From Anaerolineales bacterium (GTDB taxonomy: Bacteria > Chloroflexota > Anaerolineae > Anaerolineales > Villigracilaceae), in assembly GCA_016789485.1 (NCBI GenBank), contig JAEURE010000022.1, positions 1-17,030 of the forward strand: a stretch of 17,030 nucleotides of DNA, given 5' to 3'. A program made the translations under genes and the position numbers. The notes beneath the pieces are model-generated. The model was given only the letters and a program-made list of their open reading frames with translations, ran no database searches and had not been told where the DNA came from. This document shows, one piece after another, positions 6,009 through 13,843 of the stretch (its first letter is position 1; every line of letters begins with the position of its first letter).

Positions 6009-7967
6009 ATGACTGAACAATTTAAATTCGGTGGCGAAATCGTTTGGAAGCCAACCCCGCAGCACATCGAACGCGCAAACCTGACAGCCTTCATGCGCAC
6101 GCATGACGTCAAGGATTTTAATGAGCTTATGCAAAAATCCACGGCGGATGTGGCATGGTTCACGGATGCGGTTTTCAAATTTCTCGATATTCAATTTTAC
6201 GAACCATATACAAATGTCGTCGATCTTTCCGATGGAATTCAGTTCCCAAAATGGTGTGTGGACGGGAAGATGAACATTGTCCATAACTGTGTGGATAAGT
6301 GGCAGGGTGCTAAAAACAAGGAGCGGGAGGCGATCATTTTTGAGGGTGAAGAGGGAATTGTAAAATCTTTAACCTATGAAGAACTTTATAAAGAAGTGAA
6401 CAAGACTGCAAACGCGTTGCGTTCGCTCGGCCTTGGTAAAGGGGATGCAATTGGAATTTTCATGCCGATGGTTCCTGAGATCGTAATTGCACTGCTTGCC
6501 ATCGCAAAAATTGGCGGAATTATTTTGCCCCTTTTCTCTGGCTATGGTTCAGGAGCCATTGTCTCGCGCATGGTGGATGCGGATGCAAAAGCGCTCTTCG
6601 CAGCCGATGGCGTATTTCGGCGCGGCAAACCCGTCGAAATGAAATCCATTGCAGATGAAGCCGCCGAACACATTCCAACGTTAAAACACATAATCGTGTT
6701 GCGGCGCACGGGGCAGGATGTGAAAATGAAAGCGGATCGCGATCAATGGTGGACGGCTCTCACCGCGCATCAGCCTGATACTGCTCCAACGGAAATCACC
6801 TCCGCTGAAGACCCGCTGATGATCATCTACACTTCAGGGACAACTGGCAGGCCGAAAGGCGCGCTCCACACGCATAGCGGTTTTCCCATCAAAGCCGCGC
6901 AGGATATGGCTTTTGGAACGGACGTTCATCAAGGCGATGTGATGTACTGGATGACGGACATGGGCTGGATGATGGGACCATGGCAGGTCTTTGGCAGTCT
7001 CTTGCTTGGCGCGACAATGTTTTTGTATGACGGCGCGCCAGATTTTCCAACTCCCAGCCGTTTGTGGGAATTAGTGGAAAAACATAAGATCAATCAAATG
7101 GGCGTGTCACCGACGTTGATCCGTTCGTTAATTCCACATGGCGATGAACATTTTAAAAAGCATGATTTGTCTTCATTGACGTGTTTTGCTTCGACTGGCG
7201 AGCCGTGGAATCCAGATCCTTGGATGTGGTTGTTCGAGAAAGTGGGCGGCAGCAAATGCCCGATCATCAATTATTCGGGCGGAACGGAGATTTCCGGCGG
7301 CATTGTGATGGGAAATCCGCTCATGCCGTTGAAACCGTGTGCATTTTCCGCCCCCTGTCCTGGTATGGATGCGGATGTGGTGAATGAAAATGGAAACCCC
7401 GTCCGTAATGTGGTTGGGGAATTGGTCATCAAAGCGCCGTGGATCGGGATGACGCGCGGCTTTTGGAAGGATAAGCAGCGTTATTTAGATACCTATTGGT
7501 CGCGTTGGGAGAATGTCTGGGTGCATGGCGATTTTGCCGCAATTGACGATGACGGTTTATGGTACATCCTCGGACGCTCGGATGATACGATAAAGATCGC
7601 AGGCAAGCGGCTGGGTCCCGCTGAAGTCGAGTCGATTTTGGTGAGGCACGATGATATTGTTGAAGCGGCGGCGATTGGGGTGCCGCATGATGTCAAAGGG
7701 AGTGAGCTGATTCTCTTTGCAGTGACCAGGCCTGGGGTAGAGAGAAGCGATGCACTTCGTCAGCAATTACATGAGATGGTTGTTGCTGAAATGGGCAAAC
7801 CGCTCGCGCCGAAAGCCATCTTATTTGTTTCAGATTTGCCGAAGACTCGCAACGCAAAGGTGATGAGACGCATGATCCGCGCTGCATATTTGGGGCTGGA
7901 GTTAGGGGATACATCTTCGCTGGTGAATCCGCAGGCAGTGGATGAGATAAAGATGTTGAGGCATTAA
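6009..7967 (+). CDS. AMP-forming acyl-CoA synthetase (acetyl-CoA synthetase-like)
   Basis: A 652-residue ANL-superfamily ligase that activates a carboxylic acid through an acyl-AMP to acyl-CoA. An ACAS_N-like region precedes the AMP-binding domain. The ATP P-loop is at 273-284 (YTSGTTGRPKGA), the A5 motif at 421-431 (NYSGGTEISGG), the A8 hinge at 519-541 (YILGRSDDTIKIAGKRLGPAEVE), and the catalytic A10 lysine at K617 (TRNAKVMRR). Length and layout match Acs, but the acetate-pocket motif WWQTE of true Acs is replaced by YSGGTE, so a bulkier acid than acetate is likely. ATG 6009 is chosen because GGAG lies 6 bases before it; an in-frame extension to 5793 would run antisense through the zinc-ribbon gene. 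No terminator is seen before the next gene, 38 bases on. Confidence 0.9.
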   Translation: MTEQFKFGGEIVWKPTPQHIERANLTAFMRTHDVKDFNELMQKSTADVAWFTDAVFKFLDIQFYEPYTNVVDLSDGIQFPKWCVDGKMNIVHNCVDKWQGAKNKEREAIIFEGEEGIVKSLTYEELYKEVNKTANALRSLGLGKGDAIGIFMPMVPEIVIALLAIAKIGGIILPLFSGYGSGAIVSRMVDADAKALFAADGVFRRGKPVEMKSIADEAAEHIPTLKHIIVLRRTGQDVKMKADRDQWWTALTAHQPDTAPTEITSAEDPLMIIYTSGTTGRPKGALHTHSGFPIKAAQDMAFGTDVHQGDVMYWMTDMGWMMGPWQVFGSLLLGATMFLYDGAPDFPTPSRLWELVEKHKINQMGVSPTLIRSLIPHGDEHFKKHDLSSLTCFASTGEPWNPDPWMWLFEKVGGSKCPIINYSGGTEISGGIVMGNPLMPLKPCAFSAPCPGMDADVVNENGNPVRNVVGELVIKAPWIGMTRGFWKDKQRYLDTYWSRWENVWVHGDFAAIDDDGLWYILGRSDDTIKIAGKRLGPAEVESILVRHDDIVEAAAIGVPHDVKGSELILFAVTRPGVERSDALRQQLHEMVVAEMGKPLAPKAILFVSDLPKTRNAKVMRRMIRAAYLGLELGDTSSLVNPQAVDEIKMLRH

Positions 7968-8005
7968 GCTATAATCGGATAACTACGTATTGTGGAGTTA
8001 ATATT

Positions 8006-10024
8006 ATGGATGTTCGAGCGCGCTTGCGTGAATGGTATTTTGTTCCTCTGCTTTTTTTTGTTGCTGCAATAGCATATTTACCATATATCAATAAGTTCGG
8101 TTATTTTAGAGACGACTGGTACTTAATGTATTCAGCTAATGCAATGGGAGCAAGTGCATTTAATCATATATTTGCCATTGATAGGCCTTTTCGAGGCTTT
8201 CTTTTCTCCCTTGAATATTCGATTTTTGGTTTGAATCCTATTTTTTATAATGTGTTTGGATATATATTTAGAGTATTAGGAGCTCTCGCATTTTTATGGA
8301 CACTGAGGATTATATGGCCAGATCAAAAAAGGGCGACAATGCTCTCGGCTATGCTTTATCTCATTTTTCCAGGTTTTTTATCATCACCAAATGCAATTGA
8401 TTTTCAACCCCATCAAATCGGACTTTTTTTTGCTCATCTTTCGGTTGCGTTAAGCGTTAGGGCAGTTTATGGGCTTCGCCCTTTTAATAAGGGTATTTTT
8501 TGGTTGCTATCGGGTTTATTGACAATTATGTATTTGGGACTGGTTGAACATTTTTTCGGAGTGGAGTTTTTTCGGATTGCAGCAATATTTTTAGTTACGA
8601 GACGAAGGAATATGGATGGTGGATTTTTCAATTGGGTTGCCAGCACTATCTCCCATTTTATTCCATTTTCAGTTGGGTCTGCTTTGTTTGCTTATTGGCG
8701 TTTTTTTATCTTCGAATCATCCCGTAAGGCAACAGATCTTGGTGCTCAATTGATCATTTTTTTTGAATCGCCTTTGTTGATTGGCATCAACTGGGTAGAT
8801 ATCCTCTTAAAAGATGTTTTTGAAATTGTTATCCTTGCTTGGGTGGTTCCATTTTCTAACCTTTGGGATACCCCATTACGATTGAGGGAGTTATTCTACG
8901 CTGGAATCTTAGTGTTGCTTTCATTATTTGCAGTTTCAGTTATGTTAAGAATGGAAATGGAGGAGGAGCCTAACTATAAAATAGATCAAGATATCTGGTT
9001 TAATGAGGCATTCTGGCTTGGTTTGATTAGTGTTGTAACGGGATTTATTCCTGTGATATTGTCGAATCGAAACGCAGACCTTGGCAGCCTTTCCAGATAT
9101 ATGCTTGCTAGCATTTCAGGTGCTGTTGTTATCTTAGCGGCTTTTGTTAATCAGCTTAATTCAGCACGCACTCGTTATTTAATGATATGCTTACTGGTTA
9201 CTACGTCTGTTCTGACCCACTACTATAATGGAGTTCAATGGGCGCGCTCTTCTGAACTTATGAAGAACTTCTGGTGGCAGGTTAGTTGGCGCATACCACA
9301 ATTGGAAGTGGGCACAACTTTGGTTGCAAATTACTCTCACGCTGCAATTGAAGAGGATTATTTTGTCTGGGGACCCGCCAATCTACTCTATCGTCCGCAA
9401 AGTATGAGTGCGAAAAAAATACGGCCTGCTATTTGGGCACTGGTACTTACTAGGGAAGGTGTAAATTCTATTTTGGCAAACTCCGAACCTGAAGCTGTAG
9501 ACAGACGTACGATTTTGACTTTTATGGATTACGGAAATATTCTTGTTGTAACCCAGCCGACCACATCTTCTTGTGTGCAAGTGCTTGATGGGAGATCTCC
9601 ATCTTTATCTGAATATGAACAGGACGATATCCGCTTGATTGCAAGTGAGTCGAATCAAAAACATATTCTTTTGAATGAACAGACATTACTTCCGCCTGCG
9701 AATATTTTTGGGGCTGAGCCAGAACACACTTGGTGTTATTACTATGAAAGCGCGTCTCTTGCTTATCAACGTGGCGATTGGAACACCGTGCTTGCTCTCG
9801 GGGAAGAGGCTCAGAAGATGGGCTTTTCGGCTGAGGATTCGGTAGAATGGATGCCTTTCATTCAGGCTGCTGTTTATCTGGATGATCGAAATACAGTTTT
9901 TGAATTGGCGCCAAAAGTAAAGAAAAATTCGTTTCTTGCTCCTCAAGCATGTGAGATCTTGAGAAACTTGCCCAATCTAGATCTTGAAAAAAAAGATTTT
10001 GTAGAAGATGTTTTTTGTAGGTAG
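8006..10024 (+). CDS. polytopic membrane protein, GT-C glycosyltransferase-like, with helical soluble tail
   Basis: A 672-residue protein. Roughly nine or ten hydrophobic segments fill residues 11-405. After the first one, the outer loop carries FRDDWY (34-39), a paired-aspartate motif in the place where GT-C glycosyltransferases (PMT/ArnT-like, lipid-phosphate sugar donors) keep their catalytic acid. Residues 405-672 are soluble; about 575-665 reads as helical TPR-like repeats (YYESASLAYQRGDWNTVLALGEEAQ in pieces). A role in adding sugars to surface proteins or lipids is plausible but not shown. The gene is visibly richer in A and T than its neighbours, with many T runs. A GGAG 11 bases before the ATG is a modest ribosome site; TATAAT at 7970-7975 overlaps the end of the ligase gene region. 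It is followed by a terminator. Confidence 0.75.
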   Translation: MDVRARLREWYFVPLLFFVAAIAYLPYINKFGYFRDDWYLMYSANAMGASAFNHIFAIDRPFRGFLFSLEYSIFGLNPIFYNVFGYIFRVLGALAFLWTLRIIWPDQKRATMLSAMLYLIFPGFLSSPNAIDFQPHQIGLFFAHLSVALSVRAVYGLRPFNKGIFWLLSGLLTIMYLGLVEHFFGVEFFRIAAIFLVTRRRNMDGGFFNWVASTISHFIPFSVGSALFAYWRFFIFESSRKATDLGAQLIIFFESPLLIGINWVDILLKDVFEIVILAWVVPFSNLWDTPLRLRELFYAGILVLLSLFAVSVMLRMEMEEEPNYKIDQDIWFNEAFWLGLISVVTGFIPVILSNRNADLGSLSRYMLASISGAVVILAAFVNQLNSARTRYLMICLLVTTSVLTHYYNGVQWARSSELMKNFWWQVSWRIPQLEVGTTLVANYSHAAIEEDYFVWGPANLLYRPQSMSAKKIRPAIWALVLTREGVNSILANSEPEAVDRRTILTFMDYGNILVVTQPTTSSCVQVLDGRSPSLSEYEQDDIRLIASESNQKHILLNEQTLLPPANIFGAEPEHTWCYYYESASLAYQRGDWNTVLALGEEAQKMGFSAEDSVEWMPFIQAAVYLDDRNTVFELAPKVKKNSFLAPQACEILRNLPNLDLEKKDFVEDVFCR

Positions 10025-10044
10025 AAATTAAATGCAATATATTT

Positions 10045-10094
10045 ACGATAAAAAGCGGAACCGGTATCTGATTGTCGGTCCCGCTTTTTATCGT
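10045..10094 (+). terminator. long-stem intrinsic terminator after the GT-C-like gene
   Basis: A 14-bp perfect stem (10045-10058 with 10081-10094; ACGATAAAAAGCGG against CCGCTTTTTATCGT) continues past one A/C mismatch with four more pairs (ACCG/CGGT). The end of the stem gives CTTTTTA on the plus strand. A further AATGCA/TGCATT pairing (10031-10036 with 10095-10100) could lengthen it past an 8-base bulge. It starts 20 bases after the stop. Confidence 0.8.
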
Positions 10095-10099
10095 TGCAT

Positions 10100-10105
10100 T
10101 ATAAT
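10100..10105 (+). promoter_or_regulatory. possible -10 element before the first FGE-like lipoprotein gene
   Basis: A perfect TATAAT lies 40 bases before the ATG at 10146 and directly after the terminator stem. No -35 hexamer is found at a normal distance, because the terminator occupies that stretch. Confidence 0.35.
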
Positions 10106-10145
10106 AATATGTATCTTGCATTTAAGGCGAGAAAAAGGAGATTGA

Positions 10146-11912
10146 ATGAAAAAAGCTCGATATGTGATGCTTGCATGCATTCTGATTGTTACTTTTATTT
10201 TATCAGCATGCGGTGCAACACCAACCCCGCAATTGATCGTGGTGACTGCGACTTCGGCTCCTGCAACTGAAGCGCCTACTGCGGTGCCGACTGCCACGCT
10301 TGTTCCTGTCGCTCTTTCGGGACCTCAGAATGGATCCACCGTGAAATGGGTGGATGGCAGCACTCTGGTATATATCCCTGCCGGTGACTTTACGATGGGA
10401 GATGACGTTTTTGCTCTCTCTCATAATGTGACTTTGGATGGGTACTGGATCCAGAAGACCAAGATCACCAACCGTATGTACGAACAATGTGTCAAAGTTG
10501 GGATTTGTACAGCGCCATCTCAGGAGTTGGGTGGACCTGTTTTTAGCAACCCAGAGTTTGGAAATCATCCTGTTATAGGTGTGAACTGGTCTCAGGCACA
10601 GGCCTATTGTGCATGGGCGCAGGGAAGTCTGCCTACCGAGGCCCAATGGGAGAAAGCCGCCCGCGGGACGAGTGGAAATACCTATCCTTGGGGAAGCGCC
10701 GCTCCAACATGCGGCCTTCTTAACTTCGCTAATTGTTATAAGAGTACGAGCGGTGTGGAAGCTTTTGCTGCCAGCGGTGCAAGTCCTTATGGTCTGCTGG
10801 ATATGGCGGGTAATACGTTTGAATGGATAAATGACTGGTATGCTGAAAACTACTATTCCACGTCACCGCTTGCCAACCCCACTGGCCCGGAGAGCGGGCA
10901 ATATCGTGTGGTGCGCGGCAGTTCTTTCGAAACTGACGATCAACTGATTGCTTCTGCAATTCGTCGATACAATGAGCCTGTTGATAGCGAACGCGATACC
11001 GGCTTCCGTTGTGTGGTCGCTAGTCCCCAGCCAATTGCTCCGTATTGTCAGCTCTCTGCTTTTGTTCCAACAAACACAAATGTTTCTACAAGCTGTGAAT
11101 TGCCTGAGGGCGTTGTAACGAATCAATATTGCGCACAAGGTGAAACGTATGCCGTAGTGCAACTCTCGTTTGATTCATCATGGAAGGTTCGCGGGACGCG
11201 CCTGATATGTACTGAAGCTATTAGTGGCGGTTTTCGCCAATTAACCTGTGCTGGTCCAGAGACCATCGAATCAACGAATGAGATCGTTGTTTGTAATGAT
11301 TCTTGCTCAAATAGCACTATTGCTGAGAACGTTGCACCTGTATGTGATTCTGGATATACGCTTGACCCAGCAACTGGCATGTGCAATTACACCCCCATCC
11401 TGGCCCAGGTGAGTATTGCTGGTTGTCCCGTTGGGTATTCCATGGTTGATCGTGGCGGGCAGCAAACATGTGCCATTAGTAAGGATGCAAATGGTTCCTG
11501 CCCGGCTGGTTTGTATTTCGACGAGCTGGCTGGCATGTGTGTGCCCCCCAATGGAGAAACCTCTGCACCCTATGGATTTGACAATGCTGCGCTTGCTGCA
11601 CAGACCTATGCTGGCTGTGCGACTGGCTATACCTATAATGAGGGTTTCCAGTGTTGTCAGACAACAACAGGGGGAACTTATCCGGGGTGTGCGCCCGGCT
11701 ATTCATACAATGCTGACCGGAAGTCCTGTGCGCCTACAGGGACTGAACTTAGCGGAGAAGGCTGCACTACTGTGCGTGTGACTACCATTAAGTGTAGTGA
11801 GCCTGTGAATACCTGTGCCCAATATAGCAATAGCGAATCGCGTTGCGTGGCGAATTTCTGTTCGTGGAATGAGGCTGCCGCCAAGTGTGAAATGAGAACC
11901 CCGACCCCATAA
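10146..11912 (+). CDS. FGE-sulfatase-domain lipoprotein with cysteine-rich tail (first paralogue)
   Basis: A 588-residue secreted lipoprotein. The signal peptide ends in the lipobox LSAC (C22). A Thr/Pro/Ala linker runs to about 60. An FGE-sulfatase (SUMF-like, C-type-lectin-related) domain spans about 75-291: YIPAGDFTMG, the LPTEAQWEKAARG signature (162-174), LLDMAGNTFEWINDW (217-231), RVVRGSSF and the closing TGFRCVV. True formylglycine-generating enzymes have two copper-binding cysteines shortly after the GGS segment; here that stretch (258-274) has none, so oxidase activity is unlikely and a binding or structural role is inferred. Residues 301-588 are cysteine-rich with five repeats of a C-x2-G-Y-like module and a final CxW module. 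AAAGGAG lies 6 bases upstream of the ATG. Terminators flank the gene, so it is probably transcribed alone. Confidence 0.85.
   Translation: MKKARYVMLACILIVTFILSACGATPTPQLIVVTATSAPATEAPTAVPTATLVPVALSGPQNGSTVKWVDGSTLVYIPAGDFTMGDDVFALSHNVTLDGYWIQKTKITNRMYEQCVKVGICTAPSQELGGPVFSNPEFGNHPVIGVNWSQAQAYCAWAQGSLPTEAQWEKAARGTSGNTYPWGSAAPTCGLLNFANCYKSTSGVEAFAASGASPYGLLDMAGNTFEWINDWYAENYYSTSPLANPTGPESGQYRVVRGSSFETDDQLIASAIRRYNEPVDSERDTGFRCVVASPQPIAPYCQLSAFVPTNTNVSTSCELPEGVVTNQYCAQGETYAVVQLSFDSSWKVRGTRLICTEAISGGFRQLTCAGPETIESTNEIVVCNDSCSNSTIAENVAPVCDSGYTLDPATGMCNYTPILAQVSIAGCPVGYSMVDRGGQQTCAISKDANGSCPAGLYFDELAGMCVPPNGETSAPYGFDNAALAAQTYAGCATGYTYNEGFQCCQTTTGGTYPGCAPGYSYNADRKSCAPTGTELSGEGCTTVRVTTIKCSEPVNTCAQYSNSESRCVANFCSWNEAAAKCEMRTPTP
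11343..11729 (+). repeat. five copies of a short cysteine module in the first FGE-like protein
   Basis: Residues 400-528 contain CDSGYTLDPATGMC, CPVGYSMVDRGGQQTC, CPAGLYFDELAGMC, CATGYTYNEGFQCC and CAPGYSYNADRKSC. The shared pattern is C-x2-G-[YL]-x-[YFLM]-x(5-8)-C with variable spacers of 9-26 residues. It is a protein-level repeat; the DNA copies are diverged. Each pair of cysteines could form one disulfide, like a reduced EGF-type or knot-like unit. Confidence 0.6.
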
Positions 11913-11914
11913 TA

Positions 11915-11951
11915 AAAAAAATCCCGCAGGATAATCCCTGCGGGATTTTTT
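11915..11951 (+). terminator. intrinsic terminator after the first FGE-like gene
   Basis: A stem of about 15 bp (AAAAAATCCCGCAGG against CCTGCGGGATTTTTT) closes a 6-base ATAATC loop (11931-11936) and ends in a T tract. It starts three bases after the stop codon. The A/T-symmetrical ends make it bidirectional. Confidence 0.92.
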
Positions 11952-12047
11952 ATGACCTTTGGGTGATGATAAATTTGATACAAAAGGAAATGCAGGGAGT
12001 TATAATTTTTGATATTTGTTGAGCGTGTATTTGAGAAGGAGAATGAG

Positions 12048-13670
12048 ATGAAGAGAGTAGTTGCATTTATTTCCCTCATCGTGTTGACAGCACTAATTTT
12101 GACAGCCTGTAACGTGCCGGTTGAAACAACGCCAACAGAACCGCCGCAAGTTACTGAAGAGCCGTTGGCGGCAACGCAAGCACCTGTTGTTGCATCCACT
12201 GAAACTGCATCTTCTACGCTCGTCACAGTAGATCTGGCTGGTCCGCAAATGGCAGTCGGTTCTAAATACACCTATGTCGATGGGACAGTTCTGGTCGCGG
12301 TCCCGGGCGGCCCATTTATTATGGGATATAACTTTGCGGATAATCCCGAACGCGAGATCAGCGTAGGGGATTTCTGGATTTATAGCACCAAAGTGACCAA
12401 CGCTCAGTACGCCCTGTGCGTGCAGCTCGGGAAGTGCTCCCCGCCAAAAACCGAAGACAGCCCCACCTATGGGGACGCGCGATTTATCAAATTCCCTGTG
12501 ACTGGCGTAACCCATGCACAAGCCACAGATTATTGTTCTTTTGTACATGGTCGCCTTCCCACGGAGGCTGAATGGGAAAAAACTGCCCGAGGACCGGAAG
12601 GGAATCTTTTCCCTTGGGGGAATGGGGGACCAAATTGCAATTTGTTGAATTACAAATTCTGCGTGAGTAAAACCACCTGGGTGAACGAATACAAAGATGG
12701 AATAAGTTATTACAGTGCATTTGATATGTCTGGTAATGCACGTGAATGGGTGGCGGATTGGTACAGCCCCACCTATAACATAGAATCCCCTGAACCAGAC
12801 CCGCTGGGACCGGAACTCGGCGAGAAACGCTCCGTGCGCGGAAGCAGCTATCAGGATAGTGCCGACCCGTCCCTGTCTGCGCATCGCTTCTCTCTGGACC
12901 CGGAAGAGACTCTGCCCGATCTGGGATTTCGCTGCGTTGTAGAAGATCCCACTTACTTTGCTCCCTGGTGTGAACAATTAATATATGTTGGTGAAGGTCT
13001 TGACGGCTCCCAGCCGGATTGTGCCCCCATCGTGGAATGCAATGATGTTTCCATTTCACAAGGATTAAATTGCACGGAAAATTTCACCCCATATACTATT
13101 GTTACTTTCAATTTATCGAATACTCCTCCTGATAATTGGGATTATCAAATGCCGGGTTGTTCGCAATTGCCCGGTGAGCAAACTCCAATAAAAGACAAAT
13201 TCCTATGTAACCCCGGTGATGTGGGACCTGCAAGTGCGCAAGGGGGGTGTTTGTACGGCGTTCCGGCTTTCTGTGAGGCCTGCCCGGCAAATTACAACAA
13301 AGTGGATGGCAAGTGTGTTTGGGATGGCAGCGGAACGGCCGGTACGGCCTGCCTTCCAGGTTCCACCTACGATCCATTGACGCAGTGCTGTTCTGCAATT
13401 CCCGGTGTTGGCGAAGACATTGGCCTCTGCCCGGCTGGGACATATCCTCTGAACGGCGCTTGCGTGGATAATCCCAGTGCTGTACCGGAAAGTGTCGTGC
13501 AAAATATACTCTTTGATAAGTGTACCCCGCCGGTGATTATCACTGTCACTCCGGGCGGCGGGGATGACACGCCTGATGATGGTTGCCAGCCTCCCCCAAA
13601 TGGTTGTGGAAATCAGGTTTTTTGTTCTGCAAATTGTTCCTGCCAATCGCGAACGGCCCCTTGTCCTTGA
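12048..13670 (+). CDS. FGE-sulfatase-domain lipoprotein with cysteine-rich tail (second paralogue)
   Basis: A 540-residue secreted lipoprotein. The signal peptide ends in LTAC (C21); a Thr/Pro/Ala/Val linker follows to about 65. The FGE-sulfatase domain spans about 80-298 with VPGGPFIMG, GRLPTEAEWEKTARG (168-182), FDMSGNAREWVADWY (225-239), SVRGSSYQD and LGFRCVV. As in its neighbour, no cysteine occurs in the region after the GSS where true FGE binds copper. The tail (308-540) carries about three copies of the cysteine module and ends in a Cys-dense segment (513-539). ATG 12048 is preferred to an upstream in-frame TTG (12009) because AAGGAG lies 6 bases before it and the signal peptide then starts normally. 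TATAAT at 12001-12006 may be the -10. The two FGE-like genes share order, linker and domains, so they look like a tandem duplication, now strongly diverged. Confidence 0.85.
   Translation: MKRVVAFISLIVLTALILTACNVPVETTPTEPPQVTEEPLAATQAPVVASTETASSTLVTVDLAGPQMAVGSKYTYVDGTVLVAVPGGPFIMGYNFADNPEREISVGDFWIYSTKVTNAQYALCVQLGKCSPPKTEDSPTYGDARFIKFPVTGVTHAQATDYCSFVHGRLPTEAEWEKTARGPEGNLFPWGNGGPNCNLLNYKFCVSKTTWVNEYKDGISYYSAFDMSGNAREWVADWYSPTYNIESPEPDPLGPELGEKRSVRGSSYQDSADPSLSAHRFSLDPEETLPDLGFRCVVEDPTYFAPWCEQLIYVGEGLDGSQPDCAPIVECNDVSISQGLNCTENFTPYTIVTFNLSNTPPDNWDYQMPGCSQLPGEQTPIKDKFLCNPGDVGPASAQGGCLYGVPAFCEACPANYNKVDGKCVWDGSGTAGTACLPGSTYDPLTQCCSAIPGVGEDIGLCPAGTYPLNGACVDNPSAVPESVVQNILFDKCTPPVIITVTPGGGDDTPDDGCQPPPNGCGNQVFCSANCSCQSRTAPCP
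13281..13463 (+). repeat. three copies of the short cysteine module in the second FGE-like protein
   Basis: Residues 412-472 contain CPANYNKVDGKC, CLPGSTYDPLTQCC and CPAGTYPLNGAC. They fit the same C-x2-[GN]-x-x-x(4-6)-C pattern as the modules of the neighbouring paralogue, including the doubled CC ending seen once in each protein. Confidence 0.55.
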
Positions 13671-13685
13671 TTGATTTTATTAAAA

Positions 13686-13730
13686 CCGGTCCCGTCCTGT
13701 CTTGGATGGGACCGGCCTGTTGTTTTTTCT
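13686..13730 (+). terminator. intrinsic terminator after the second FGE-like gene
   Basis: A 12-bp stem (13686-13697 with 13704-13715, CCGGTCCCGTCC against GGATGGGACCGG, one G-T pair) closes a 6-base TGTCTT loop. It is followed by CCTGTTGTTTTTTCT. It begins 15 bases after the stop. Confidence 0.85.
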
Positions 13731-13784
13731 TGAGCATTTCATATTAATTGCATTTCTATTGATTTCAGATATTAAATACAACCC

Positions 13785-13790
13785 TATAAT
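13785..13790 (+). promoter_or_regulatory. possible -10 element before the secreted-protein gene
   Basis: A perfect TATAAT lies 53 bases before the ATG at 13844 in an A/T-rich gap. At 17 bases upstream the hexamer is ATTTCA, a poor -35. The rest of the 13731-13843 gap shows nothing else. Confidence 0.35.
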
Positions 13791-13843
13791 TATTGCAAGG
13801 TTTGTTATGTTTTTAATTTAATGGTAACAGAGGAGATTGATGT

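Noticed and set aside
12093..12977. Long minus-strand open frame opposite the second FGE-like gene
   Set aside because: No domain, no ribosome site, and it lies fully antisense to a well-supported lipoprotein gene.
10146..13670. Target genes of a diversity-generating retroelement, since FGE/C-type-lectin folds are common DGR targets
   Set aside because: No reverse transcriptase, template repeat or adenine-biased variable repeat is visible, and the fold ends mid-protein rather than at the C-terminus.
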